Made by a program: the position numbers and the translations under genes. Below the pieces are notes generated by a model. That model was not told where the DNA came from and made no database searches. It worked only from the letters and a program-made list of their open reading frames with translations. From positions 1 to 64,000 of the forward strand of contig JAWZDV010000092.1 of assembly GCA_034142505.1 (NCBI GenBank): a DNA stretch of 64,000 nucleotides, in the 5' to 3' direction. Positions 34,574-42,920 of this stretch are shown here, one piece after another (position 1 is the stretch's first letter; each line of letters starts with the position of its first letter). Origin of the DNA: Hungatella_A sp034142505 (GTDB lineage: Bacteria > Bacillota > Clostridia > Lachnospirales > Lachnospiraceae).

Positions 34574-35571
34574 CAATACTCACTCTTTCTGTAATATCTT
34601 CGGATGTCCAGGGAATGCCCGGTAATCACCTCCATGTTTTTGCTGATCCGCTGCAGCACGGCCGCCATGACCACCGGTGATAACAGCGGGCGGAAACAAC
34701 TGCTGATTCCCTCCAGCTCATAGTCCCTGGTGTCAAAACAATTGAATTTCCCGGTATGACTGGCCGCGAACCGCTTCACACGTTCATCCATAGGTCTGGT
34801 AACCCACTCTGTCATCAAAAGCGTGGTGCAGACATCCTCCTCCAGTAGTTCAAGGGTTCCGTGAAAGAACTCCGGTGAGGTAACGGATTTGGTTCGAATC
34901 CACTGGGACTCCTCCAGTACGCACATGGAATAAGAGTATGCCGTCGGCCATAGATCACCGGAACCAATCCAGATATTGTAGGGTTCATTATGGTAATCCC
35001 GCGCATATTTTTTACAGGTCTCATCTGCCGCTATGCGGACTTTGGCAAGCGCTTTTCCCAGATGTTTTAACTCTTTTGCAAACACTGGATACTGTTCAAA
35101 CCCACCTTTATTGTACATAATTTTTCCAATTAACAGATAAAACACCAGTTCCTGGGGCCGTCCTTCTTTATAAACTATGCAGTCGTCCGAGATTTTCTCC
35201 ATTGGAGAATTTTCCACGCCCACAACGGAAACCAGACGCACCCCCTTTTCTTTCAAATAACCTGCCGCCTCCATAGTCTCCACGGTATCCCCTGATTTGG
35301 AGGTCAAAAACGCCACCGTCCTGTCAGAGATCTGGTTACACCCCATGGAAAGCAGATCGGCGGAAACCATAGATTCCGTCCGCAGCTTTGTCATCTGATT
35401 CAAATAGAGTTTAAACGGCTCCATCATTGCCATAGAGCCACCAGAGGATGTAAAGAATAATAAATCAAATCCTTTCTCACAAATATCATCGGCAATAGCC
35501 TCTATGCGGTCCCTCTGTGAATAAATGTAGTCTGCATTTTCAATAATCTTTTTCTCGTCAAACTGAACCAT
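34573..35571 (-). CDS. SIS-domain deglycase, FrlB-like
   Basis: This 332-residue SIS-domain protein matches the FrlB/FraB group that splits 6-phospho-Amadori compounds into glucose-6-phosphate and an amino acid. Landmarks are FLLFFTSSGGSMAMMEPFKL-type N-terminus (FFTSSGGSMA), FLTSKSGDTVETMEA and the Glu/His motif SPEFFHGTLELLE, where catalytic acid and base lie in this family. It couples to the kinase gene by a 1-bp overlap and follows the IID gene after a hairpin. The amino-acid part of the substrate is not readable. Confidence 0.82.
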   Translation of the reverse strand: MVQFDEKKIIENADYIYSQRDRIEAIADDICEKGFDLLFFTSSGGSMAMMEPFKLYLNQMTKLRTESMVSADLLSMGCNQISDRTVAFLTSKSGDTVETMEAAGYLKEKGVRLVSVVGVENSPMEKISDDCIVYKEGRPQELVFYLLIGKIMYNKGGFEQYPVFAKELKHLGKALAKVRIAADETCKKYARDYHNEPYNIWIGSGDLWPTAYSYSMCVLEESQWIRTKSVTSPEFFHGTLELLEEDVCTTLLMTEWVTRPMDERVKRFAASHTGKFNCFDTRDYELEGISSCFRPLLSPVVMAAVLQRISKNMEVITGHSLDIRRYYRKSEY

Positions 35572-35618
35572 CTTCTTTTCTCCTCAATCATTAAAAGAAT
35601 TAAGAGTTTGCGGGTTTT

Positions 35619-35644
35619 ATAAAAGGGCTGCTTTTCAACAGCCC
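35619..35644 (-). terminator. Intra-operonic hairpin between IID and the deglycase gene
   Basis: On the minus strand GGGCTG-TTGAAAAG-CAGCCC is followed by TTTTAT. The short stem suggests partial termination or 3' stabilisation of the IIB-IIC-IID part. Confidence 0.55.
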
Positions 35645-35667
35645 TCCCTTTCATCACCTCAAACAAT

Positions 35668-36459
35668 TTACATAATACCAAAAAATGATAATGCAATCGA
35701 ACCTATCAGTACAAAGACAATCAGCATCATAGTATTAACATTTTTCTTCTTGAACAGCCAATATAATAAAAAGACAAATCCTAACGGCAGAATATTTGGC
35801 ATGATGGAATCAAAAATACCCTGTATGGATACATCTCCCACCACTACCAGTGATTCTGCAAAGGCACAGGCTACATAGGAGGGAATCAGACCTCCCACAA
35901 CCATCACGCCCAGGATACCGGCAGCTTTTGTGATAGCGTTGGCGTTGGTGCTGATCATATCCACTGCTCCCACACCCAGGTTATAACCAAGGCGTCCAAA
36001 CCAGATTCTGGACAAAGCCCCCACAATCCATACGGCTATGTAAATCAGGGGACCCATAACTGAGCCCTGGCCTGCAAGGGAACAGCAGATCGCCGCGGTA
36101 ATCGGCATCATAGTAAACCAGAAAATAGCGTCCCCAAGTCCTGCCAGCGGTCCAAACAGACCAGTCTTGATATTACGAATCAGGGCCCGGTCCTGTCCAG
36201 CTTCCTCCAGAGATAAAATCAGTCCCTGTAAAAAAGTAGCCATATGGGGCTCGGTGTTGATAAAATCCATGTTGTTGGCCATGGCTTTCGATACTTCTTC
36301 CTTATTGTCTCCATAAATCTTTTTAAAGCCGGGAATCAGGCCCAGGCAGAAGCCAGGCGCCTGCATCCGCTCAAAGCTGAAGCAGGCCTGTTCAAATATG
36401 GACAGCATGCTCATCTTATCTATATCTTTTCTGGCCAGCTTATTTCTAGATACCGTCAT
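35668..36459 (-). CDS. PTS mannose-family IID component
   Basis: This 263-residue membrane component of a mannose-family PTS begins with the amphipathic segment typical of IID (FEQACFSFERMQAPGFCLGL) and contains LGLIPGFKKIYG, FINTEPHMATFLQGL and GLFGPLAGLGDAIFW, then C-terminal helices. The ATG at 36459 is preceded by GGGAGG; the frame extends 11 codons upstream. It overlaps the IIC gene by 14 bp. Confidence 0.93.
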   Translation of the reverse strand: MTVSRNKLARKDIDKMSMLSIFEQACFSFERMQAPGFCLGLIPGFKKIYGDNKEEVSKAMANNMDFINTEPHMATFLQGLILSLEEAGQDRALIRNIKTGLFGPLAGLGDAIFWFTMMPITAAICCSLAGQGSVMGPLIYIAVWIVGALSRIWFGRLGYNLGVGAVDMISTNANAITKAAGILGVMVVGGLIPSYVACAFAESLVVVGDVSIQGIFDSIMPNILPLGFVFLLYWLFKKKNVNTMMLIVFVLIGSIALSFFGIM

Positions 36460-37237
36460 CTTCGTTACCTCCCTCATTGGAAACCGCCTCAAGGGCAGTC
36501 TTTGTATTCTCGTCTCTCAGATATCCGATAAAAGCAATACAGATACCCGCAATCGCCACCGGCAAAATATTGGGAACGCCGATAAATGTCACCATCAGAA
36601 ATCCAATGAATAAATATGCCACATTCTGTTTCTTCAACATAACTACCAGTAAAAGGGCAAGACCGACAGCAGGGAGAAGTCCTCCGGCCACCTCAAATCC
36701 ATGAATCAAAAACTGCGGGAAATGATCCACGAAACCAGCCACCTGTTTTTGGAGGGCGTAGGCGGATACAAAGGTAATCAACGCGTAAGCCGCCGCTTTA
36801 ATCACCATACTTCCAAACACAATCCGGTAAAACTTTTTATCATTGACTTCCTCACAGCATTTGTCAAGCGGTCTCAAAAAACCAGCAAACGTTGTGTTAC
36901 AGATCACGCCCACCCACTGGGCCAGCAGGGCAAATGGAAGCGCAAGCCCCAGTGTTGTCTTGACATCCTGCTTTGTCACGAATGCCAGCACGGTGGTCAT
37001 CAGACCGGCCATCAGCGGGTCTGGGGGAACGGTGCCGCCTACGGTTAACATGCCCAGATAAGAAAGTTCTGCTACCGCTCCCGCGGCAAGACCGGTCTGG
37101 ATATCTCCAAGAACGATTCCTGCAAAAAAAGCAACTACCAGCGGCCGGAACCACATAAAAGCCTCCACACATGCATCCAGCGCGCAGATAAATGCCACGG
37201 TTGCAAGCAGTATCCCTTGTACTAAAGTTATTTCCAT
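36446..37237 (-). CDS. PTS mannose-family IIC component
   Basis: This 263-residue protein with eight or so hydrophobic segments is the sugar-translocating IIC of the mannose/AgaW-type PTS. Landmarks are GILLATVAFICALDACVEAF, GDIQTGLAAGAVAELSYLGM and GGTVPPDPLMAGLM. It partners with IID in the membrane. It lies 24 bp after the IIB gene. Confidence 0.93.
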   Translation of the reverse strand: MEITLVQGILLATVAFICALDACVEAFMWFRPLVVAFFAGIVLGDIQTGLAAGAVAELSYLGMLTVGGTVPPDPLMAGLMTTVLAFVTKQDVKTTLGLALPFALLAQWVGVICNTTFAGFLRPLDKCCEEVNDKKFYRIVFGSMVIKAAAYALITFVSAYALQKQVAGFVDHFPQFLIHGFEVAGGLLPAVGLALLLVVMLKKQNVAYLFIGFLMVTFIGVPNILPVAIAGICIAFIGYLRDENTKTALEAVSNEGGNEDDGI

Positions 37238-37261
37238 CTTATTACCCCCTTCGGTTATTTT

Positions 37262-37738
37262 TTACTTCTTCTCAAAATCATATTTTTTATCACCTGGCGC
37301 AATCTGAATGTAGACTTCCACGCCTTGACCGCGGATGTAACGCAAATCCTCCAAATCCTGATCTCCCAGATATACATGAGCCTCGTTGGATATCTTCTTT
37401 CCCGGCGCTACATGCATGTTACCGATACAAAGCCGGTCGATAGGAACGCCATTCTCAATCAGCTTTCTGGCCCCCGACGGCTCTTTGACCACCAGGAATA
37501 TCTTCTGGGACGCTGATGCCTTGTGAATCACATCCATGGTCTTCTGGAGTGTGAAGAACTGGATTCCCACACCGGCGGAGTCCGCGGTCATCTTCATCAG
37601 TGACTGCTGCACCGGATCAGTGGCAGCCTCGTCGTCCGCTACCACAATCAGATTGCATCCCACTGCTCCCACCCACGAACAGCCTACCTGTCCATGGACC
37701 AGCCGGTTATCAATTCTGGTCAACAATATGTTCGGCAT
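37262..37738 (-). CDS. PTS mannose-family IIB component
   Basis: This 158-residue cytosolic EIIB has the phosphorylatable His15 in RIDNRLVHGQVG, with later motifs VVADDEAATDPVQQSLMKM and VPIDRLCIGNMH. It phosphorylates the incoming sugar, probably at C6. It is the first gene of the minus-strand PTS operon, with a strong promoter upstream. Confidence 0.94.
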   Translation of the reverse strand: MPNILLTRIDNRLVHGQVGCSWVGAVGCNLIVVADDEAATDPVQQSLMKMTADSAGVGIQFFTLQKTMDVIHKASASQKIFLVVKEPSGARKLIENGVPIDRLCIGNMHVAPGKKISNEAHVYLGDQDLEDLRYIRGQGVEVYIQIAPGDKKYDFEKK

Positions 37739-37803
37739 ACTATTTCCTCCTTTATCTAACGATGCGCATTGTTAGTGATTAAGTGATATAAGTTTATAAT
37801 ATT

Positions 37804-37832
37804 TTTATATTTATGTCAATATGTAATGTCAA
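37804..37832 (-). promoter_or_regulatory. Promoter of the PTS operon
   Basis: On the minus strand TTGACA (37827-37832) and TATAAA (37804-37809) are 17 bp apart. A second TTGACAT copy lies in the spacer, giving a direct repeat that may be part of an operator. Confidence 0.65.
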
Positions 37833-37868
37833 TTATTTTACGCTTTTCTCATTTTTCTTATATTTCTC

Positions 37869-37919
37869 TTGATTTTATTGTGCAAAATGGTAGAATGTAA
37901 TTATTATTATGTAATTACA
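37869..37919 (+). promoter_or_regulatory. Promoter and repeat operator of the divergent SIS gene
   Basis: TTGATT (37869-37874) and TAGAAT (37891-37896) are 16 bp apart. Overlapping the start region, ATGTAATTA occurs twice (37895-37903 and 37909-37917), the second within the palindrome TGTAATTACA. This is a plausible binding site for the island's GntR regulator, by inference. Confidence 0.5.
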
Positions 37920-37950
37920 AATATTTTTATCTAAAGGAGAGCACTGAGCA

Positions 37951-39072
37951 ATGAATCAGGAAATGTCAAAGAAAAATATGCTGGACTTCGTAGCGGAGTC
38001 ACCGGCGGCGATAGCCGCCAATGTGAAAAACCGGAGGGAATTGACCGGAAAACTGGTGGACCGGTATGTGGATGGCGGATATCAGAATATACGGATTGTC
38101 GCCTGCGGCTCTTCCAGCAATGGCGCCAGCTGCGCGAAGCAGTTTTTAAAAACCGTGCTGCACTGTGACGTGCAGATTGTCACGCCGCTTACCTTCCTCT
38201 CCTGTGATCACCAACTCTCAGAGACCGATTTTGTATTTGTTGTCTCCCAGAGCGGTTACAGCACCAATTCCATCGACGCGTTAAAGCTGCTTCGCTCCAT
38301 GGGAAGAACAGCTATCGGACTTACGGGAGATCTGAACAGTGATTTTAAGGAATATGCGGATATACTGATTGATTACGGGGTTGGCGTCGAAACCGTCGGA
38401 TATGTGACCAAAGGCGTCACGACTCTGGCCCTGTTTCTGATGCTGTTTGGACTGGGCGCCGCTTTCCGGAAAGGACTGGTTGGCGAGAAGGAGAAAAACC
38501 AATATCTGGACTGCTTTGAGAAAGTTCCTGAGATACACAAAATGGTACAGGAAAAGACGGCTGAATACTATGAGACATATTACAAGGAGTTTACTTCCAT
38601 GACCAACGCCTATTTGTGCAGTGTTGGAAGCAATATGGGAACCGCCATGGAAGGGGCTTTAAAAATTGGGGAGACCGTGAAAGTTCCCACAGCCTGTTAC
38701 GAGGCGGAAGAATATATCCACGGCCCAAACCTGCAGCTTACCCCGGCTTACACTATATTTTTGATTGAAGGCGGAGTAGCCACAGACCGGATTTACGGAA
38801 TATTCCAGGCCACCAGAATTGTGACGGATAAAGTATTTCTATTGACAAACCATGGGCAGTCAGATGGAAAGGGGGTTCTGTACTTCCCATTTGAGATGGA
38901 CGAACTGATCACGCCGCTGTGCTTCCTGCCATTTTTCCAAATTCTGGCTCACCGGGTGACAGAGGATTTAAACCGGTGGCGCCAGCATCCGCTATGTACC
39001 AGGATGGAGAAGGAGGCGTCCTCCAAATCCGCTAATTACATAAACAGTCCGCTGAAGCTGTCCGGTTATTAA
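37951..39072 (+). CDS. SIS-domain sugar deglycase/isomerase, GfrF-like
   Basis: This 373-residue protein has two SIS domains and no glutaminase domain, unlike GlmS. Landmarks are IVACGSSSNGASCAKQFL, FVVSQSGYSTNSIDALKLL, VGYVTKGVTTLALFL and the Glu/His loop YEAEEYIHGPNLQLTP. The nearest functional relatives I can name are glucoselysine-6-phosphate deglycase (GfrF) and related amino-sugar isomerases. It is transcribed divergently from the PTS operon from the shared control region. AAGGAGAG precedes the start. Substrate assignment is by context. Confidence 0.78.
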   Translation: MNQEMSKKNMLDFVAESPAAIAANVKNRRELTGKLVDRYVDGGYQNIRIVACGSSSNGASCAKQFLKTVLHCDVQIVTPLTFLSCDHQLSETDFVFVVSQSGYSTNSIDALKLLRSMGRTAIGLTGDLNSDFKEYADILIDYGVGVETVGYVTKGVTTLALFLMLFGLGAAFRKGLVGEKEKNQYLDCFEKVPEIHKMVQEKTAEYYETYYKEFTSMTNAYLCSVGSNMGTAMEGALKIGETVKVPTACYEAEEYIHGPNLQLTPAYTIFLIEGGVATDRIYGIFQATRIVTDKVFLLTNHGQSDGKGVLYFPFEMDELITPLCFLPFFQILAHRVTEDLNRWRQHPLCTRMEKEASSKSANYINSPLKLSGY

Positions 39073-39090
39073 GTTAGGAACGGTTATTTT

Positions 39091-39140
39091 AATACAGAAG
39101 GCCCGTGTCTTTCCCATGAGACACCGGGCCTTCCTGTATT
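39091..39140. terminator. Bidirectional terminator after the SIS gene and hydroxyacid dehydrogenase
   Basis: AATACAG-AAGGCCCG-TGTCT pairs with AGACA-CCGGGCCTT-CTGTATT around an 8-nt loop between convergent genes, a very stable stem. Confidence 0.85.
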
Positions 39141-39158
39141 GATAAAGCTTCACCGATT

Positions 39159-40058
39159 TTATGCTTTCCGCAAAAATGTTTCAATATTGTAAAGTACCTT
39201 CTTAGTGAGAAGTTCAAACGCCTGTTTCGTGCGGCCGGCAGATACATTGGGGCAGATGACATTTGGATGGTGTAGTAATGCGCCGGCGGCTTCGCCGAGT
39301 GCTCCGGCGGTGTCGCAGATCACGTAATTGGTTCCGCGGTTCGTCCAGTCGATCAGCGCCTTTGGATCGAAGGAAGGGCCGATGGAAGTGTTGAAGAATA
39401 TCTTTCCATCTCCCATAAGGCCAAACTCCTCCTCGTGGAGAAGGATTACATTTTTATTTAAGCAGGTCAGGATGACGTCGCAGGTCTGCAACAGGTCCGG
39501 GAGATCCCGGTATGTCATGCCTTTGGACTCGTACTCCGGCTTGCGGGTGCGGCTGTAGTAGGAAATGTCGGCGCCCATGTACTGAAGCGCTTCCGCCGTC
39601 ATCGCGCCGGAGACGCCAAGACCGATGATGCCGGTTTTCAAGCCGGTGATCTCCACCGGGATGTCCTGCCACATGGGGCGGTCATAGCCGTGAAGCAGGC
39701 GGACCAGTTCACAGAGGACGAATTCCACCACGCCGCGGTCGCCGTAGTCACGGATTCCGCTGACCGCGATGCCGTGGGCTCTGGCGTAAGCGATATCCAC
39801 GTTGGCGCTCTCCTCGGAATAGAGACTGCAGCACATGCCCACGTAACGAATATTGGGACAGTGTTCAAAAATATATTGATTGATCTTCGAGGTATAACTC
39901 AGTAAAACGCCGTCGGCATCACCGATTCTGCGGATGATCTCATCATCATCTGCCGGGATGTCGCCGTATAAAATAACCGTATCCGCATAGTTGTGAAGTT
40001 CGTTCTCACCCCATTCTACAAGGCTGACCGGCTCAATTGCCACTAGTTTATGAAACAT
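39159..40058 (-). CDS. D-isomer-specific 2-hydroxyacid dehydrogenase family protein
   Basis: This 299-residue NAD-dependent oxidoreductase has the Rossmann motif TGIIGLGVSGAMTAEALQYMG (GxGxxG with a trailing Ser), preceded by the catalytic-domain segment GDRGVVEFVLCELVRLLHG. The C-terminus has CDTAGALGE and NVICPNVSAGRT, where the usual catalytic HxxG histidine is replaced by Asn-Val-Ser-Ala-Gly. That makes classical dehydrogenase chemistry uncertain. The true start is the ATG at 40058; the open frame continuing 60 codons upstream lies over the aspartate-dehydrogenase gene. It forms a pair with that gene. Confidence 0.82.
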   Translation of the reverse strand: MFHKLVAIEPVSLVEWGENELHNYADTVILYGDIPADDDEIIRRIGDADGVLLSYTSKINQYIFEHCPNIRYVGMCCSLYSEESANVDIAYARAHGIAVSGIRDYGDRGVVEFVLCELVRLLHGYDRPMWQDIPVEITGLKTGIIGLGVSGAMTAEALQYMGADISYYSRTRKPEYESKGMTYRDLPDLLQTCDVILTCLNKNVILLHEEEFGLMGDGKIFFNTSIGPSFDPKALIDWTNRGTNYVICDTAGALGEAAGALLHHPNVICPNVSAGRTKQAFELLTKKVLYNIETFLRKA

Positions 40059-40086
40059 CTGTTTTTCCTCATTTCTTTCGTTATCG

Positions 40087-40872
40087 TTACAGCACGATTG
40101 GCGATACCAGGTTGCGAAGAAGCGCCACCACGCTCCAACCGGCAATCGCGCTGGTGCTGGAATAGATATCCACCACCGCTTTGACACCCTCAATTTCCGC
40201 GGTGATTTTGTGGTCATCTCCCACCATCCCGGGAACACTGTGGATGGACACGGAGGTGTTCTCCGGACCGGTTGCAGCTAAAGAAGATGCGACTGCCACA
40301 TTGACCTTGGTCGGAAGAAGAGCGATGGCCTCTTTGGCATTCCCCTTGAATACGTTGGAAGACTCCGTATCTGTCATCAGATGCTCCTCGAATAACGGAG
40401 TATTCTTAAGCGACGCCGGACCTTTTCTCGTCTCAATTCCGGCTGTGGCCTGTCCCATCAGGGCTACGGTCTGTAAAACATCAAAGCCGCCCACGGCTCC
40501 CGACGCAATATGTACTCTTGTGCCATTCTCTCTGGCCGTCTGTTTCACCAATTCCAGAAACTCATGATCCGCAAACGCACCAATGGACAGCACCACCAGA
40601 TTCGTTCCCGCCGACAATACCTTCACGGCCATATCCTTCACGCACGAAACCGAAGCGGCTTCCGCAATGTAATCCGGTTTCAGTTCCAAAAGCTCATCCA
40701 CACTGTTACATGCCTTACATCCGGCATCTGCGGCCATCTTCCCCGCGCTCTCAGCATTGCGTCCAAACACGCCCACCAGCTCATATTCCTCCAGCAGCCC
40801 GTTCTTCCACGCGTCCACCACAATCCGGCTCAAATAGCCTGTCCCTGCAATTCCCAATTTTAACTTATCCAT
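40087..40872 (-). CDS. Aspartate dehydrogenase family (NadX-like) protein
   Basis: This 261-residue NAD(P)-dependent enzyme has an N-terminal Rossmann motif LGIAGTGYLSRIV, then DYIAEAASVSCVKDMAVKVL and LVVLSIGAFADHEFL. The middle has the DUF108 pattern HIASGAVGGFDVLQT with the GPASLKNTP segment, and the catalytic-region FKGNAKEAIALLPTKVNVA. L-aspartate dehydrogenase interconverts aspartate and iminoaspartate/oxaloacetate. There are no nad genes nearby, so a catabolic role is more likely. GGGGGATGGAATC precedes the start. Confidence 0.88.
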   Translation of the reverse strand: MDKLKLGIAGTGYLSRIVVDAWKNGLLEEYELVGVFGRNAESAGKMAADAGCKACNSVDELLELKPDYIAEAASVSCVKDMAVKVLSAGTNLVVLSIGAFADHEFLELVKQTARENGTRVHIASGAVGGFDVLQTVALMGQATAGIETRKGPASLKNTPLFEEHLMTDTESSNVFKGNAKEAIALLPTKVNVAVASSLAATGPENTSVSIHSVPGMVGDDHKITAEIEGVKAVVDIYSSTSAIAGWSVVALLRNLVSPIVL

Positions 40873-40913
40873 GATTCCATCCCCCTTTGCTCTTGTTTAT
40901 TCCCTTATCATGC

Positions 40914-40956
40914 AAAAAAGGCTCCCGGCAGTATTTCTGCTACGCAAGAGCCTTTT
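40914..40956. terminator. Terminator after asp23
   Basis: GGCTC (40920-40924) and GAGCC (40948-40952) enclose an inner CGGCAG/CTGC stem, and the minus-strand side is followed by TTTTTTGC. The plus side has CCTTTTGATTTT. Confidence 0.75.
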
Positions 40957-40969
40957 GATTTTATTGTTA

Positions 40970-41356
40970 CTATTTGTCACTTTCCATATTCACGCCGGCG
41001 ATCTTGATGTTGACATCCAGCACCACCAGACCTGTCATGTTCTCGATGGCGGTCTTCACTTTATCCTGCACCTTCTCGCTGACAGTCGGAATATTGTAAC
41101 CATACTTCATGTTCAGGGATAAGTCCACGGATACATGCTCTTCCGTCACTTCCACCTTGACACCTTTGGACAGATTCTTCATGCCAAGCTTGCCTACCAG
41201 TTCATTGGTAATATTGCCTGCCATGGAATCCACGCCCTCCACCTCGGTTGCGGCCAGGCCTGCGATAATGGCTACGACCTCGTCTGCAATCTGTACTTCA
41301 CCAATTTTATCTTTTTCATATACTTTATGAGTATTTCTGTTTTCCATATCTTCCAC
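40970..41356 (-). CDS. Asp23/Gls24 family envelope stress protein
   Basis: This 128-residue protein has the Asp23 core GEVQIADEVVAIIAGLAATE, EGVDSMAG and YGYNIPTVSEKVQDKVKTAI, then VNIKIAGV. The GTG start has AGGAGG 8 nt upstream. In clostridia such a gene commonly stands between spoIIIAH and nusB. Here it follows spoIIIAH, but nusB is 9.5 kb away. Confidence 0.93.
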   Translation of the reverse strand: MEDMENRNTHKVYEKDKIGEVQIADEVVAIIAGLAATEVEGVDSMAGNITNELVGKLGMKNLSKGVKVEVTEEHVSVDLSLNMKYGYNIPTVSEKVQDKVKTAIENMTGLVVLDVNIKIAGVNMESDK

Positions 41357-41480
41357 AACAATTACCTCCTGTATTTCTGTCCACTGCTATTCCTTTTCAT
41401 AATAGCCTTATTATAGCAAATAATACTTCTATTTGCAAAGTTATTTTTACAGGAGGTCCAATCCTGGAACCAGTTACCCA

Positions 41481-42278
41481 TCATTCCTCAAGATTCAGCA
41501 GGGTAATGATGATATTCTCGGCGCCTACCTCGGCTTTGCGTTTCACCACATCCTCAATCTGGGCGCGCTGGGCGTCGGTAATGCTGGCGGCGTTGACCAC
41601 CACGTCCACCTTGCCGGAGGTAATGCTGACAACCGGATCGGAGAATCCCTTTGCCATGAGAAGCGTCTCAGCGGCATTTTCCTTCTCGGCGATCTCAGTC
41701 AGTTGAATCATATTCTGGATCGCATCCTGTTTGGCGCTCTCCTCGATGTTGGTGTTGTTGATGATGTTCAGTAACGTCTCTTTGTTCTTGGCGCGTGTCT
41801 GCTCCCGGTTCAACTGCACGCCGGCTATGTAATCGGTCACGCTCATACCGCTGGTCAAAACAGCCTCGCCCGGATTCTCCATTCCACTGGGAACGGCGGT
41901 CTCGGTCGTCGCTGCCGCTTCTCCTCCTGCTCCTGCTGCCGCGCCGGCATCACCGGTATCCGCCGCCATGCCGGCATTGTCCGCCAGCGTCTCGGCATCC
42001 GCCATCTCAATGTCCTCCAAATCCTGGTCCAGACTTGGGATCTCCATCAGATTATCCTGCTGTCCCAGCAGATTCTGATTCTCCGCCAGAATATCCTCAT
42101 CGGAAATATCCATGGCTCCCGCCTCGTAGACGCCGCCTCCTGCCGTCAATTCTTTCTTTCCTGCGTAATTCAAATATCCCGCAGCCGCAATCATGACAGC
42201 CAGTGTCGTGACGATAATCTGATTCCTGCGGAACAATTTTTTCATATTGACGTTTTTCATGTCCTTGATATGCTTCAT
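41481..42278 (-). CDS. spoIIIAH: Stage III sporulation protein AH
   Basis: This 265-residue mother-cell protein forms the A-Q channel with forespore SpoIIQ. It has an N-terminal membrane anchor (NQIIVTTLAVMIAAAGYLNY), an acidic/Ala-rich linker and a C-terminal YscJ/FliF-like domain (KQDAIQNMIQLTEIAEKENA, GFSDPVVSITSGKVDVVVNA). It begins after AAAGGAG. It is the last gene of the spoIIIA operon. Confidence 0.95.
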   Translation of the reverse strand: MKHIKDMKNVNMKKLFRRNQIIVTTLAVMIAAAGYLNYAGKKELTAGGGVYEAGAMDISDEDILAENQNLLGQQDNLMEIPSLDQDLEDIEMADAETLADNAGMAADTGDAGAAAGAGGEAAATTETAVPSGMENPGEAVLTSGMSVTDYIAGVQLNREQTRAKNKETLLNIINNTNIEESAKQDAIQNMIQLTEIAEKENAAETLLMAKGFSDPVVSITSGKVDVVVNAASITDAQRAQIEDVVKRKAEVGAENIIITLLNLEE

Positions 42279-42290
42279 GCCTACACTCCT

Positions 42291-42920
42291 TTATTCCACC
42301 CGCTTTAATACTTTTATTTTATGTGACGGGATATCAAATAATGCTTCCATCGCCTCAGAAATTTCAGCTTTTACTTTCTGACTGCCTCCGCCCTCGGCGC
42401 TAATGACGACTCCGGCCACCTCCGGCTTCAATTCTTTCTCTACAAAGGGAGCCTGGCCGTCGCCGCTACCCGCCATAATCGTGTCCTCGGAAATCTCCTG
42501 GCTCTCCACCTTCCGGCTTCCCCCGCTGCTATCCGTCTCCTGGGTCGTGGAAACGGAGGAGTCGGTGTCCACCCGCAGAACTTTTTCTTCCGAGGATTTC
42601 AGTACAATCATCACATCTACCTTACCCACGCCCTCCACGTGGCTTAATATCTCTTTTACCCGGGCTTCCATCTGCTGCTCATATGTCTTGGATACCTGGG
42701 CGGCTGCCTCCGTGGCGGCATCGCCCGTGTTTTCGGCCAGCTTGGCCAGGCTCTCGCTGGTCTTTCCGGAGCCGGTTTTCCCGGAGCCGCCAAGGAATCC
42801 GCCGCCGTCCCCCGACGGAAATGCCAGGACCAGGAGGATCAGCCCCACGGCCAGCAGAATCAGCCATTTGTCTTTACCGTTCTTCCAGTTGAATTTCGAC
42901 GTCCATTGTTTGAAGTCCAT
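42291..42920 (-). CDS. spoIIIAG: Stage III sporulation protein AG
   Basis: This 209-residue bitopic protein has a membrane helix at about residues 17-35 (KWLILLAVGLILLVLAFP) and a ring-forming extracytoplasmic domain (VKEILSHVEGVGKVDVMIVL, GVVISAEGGGSQKVKAEISE). It oligomerises in the mother-cell side of the feeding-tube channel. Its start overlaps the end of spoIIIAF by 47 bp. Confidence 0.95.
   Translation of the reverse strand: MDFKQWTSKFNWKNGKDKWLILLAVGLILLVLAFPSGDGGGFLGGSGKTGSGKTSESLAKLAENTGDAATEAAAQVSKTYEQQMEARVKEILSHVEGVGKVDVMIVLKSSEEKVLRVDTDSSVSTTQETDSSGGSRKVESQEISEDTIMAGSGDGQAPFVEKELKPEVAGVVISAEGGGSQKVKAEISEAMEALFDIPSHKIKVLKRVE

Noticed and set aside
40059..40238. 60-codon N-terminal extension of the hydroxyacid dehydrogenase
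   Set aside because: It lies over the aspartate-dehydrogenase 3' end in another frame and reads as low-sense sequence; the ATG at 40058 matches the family start.
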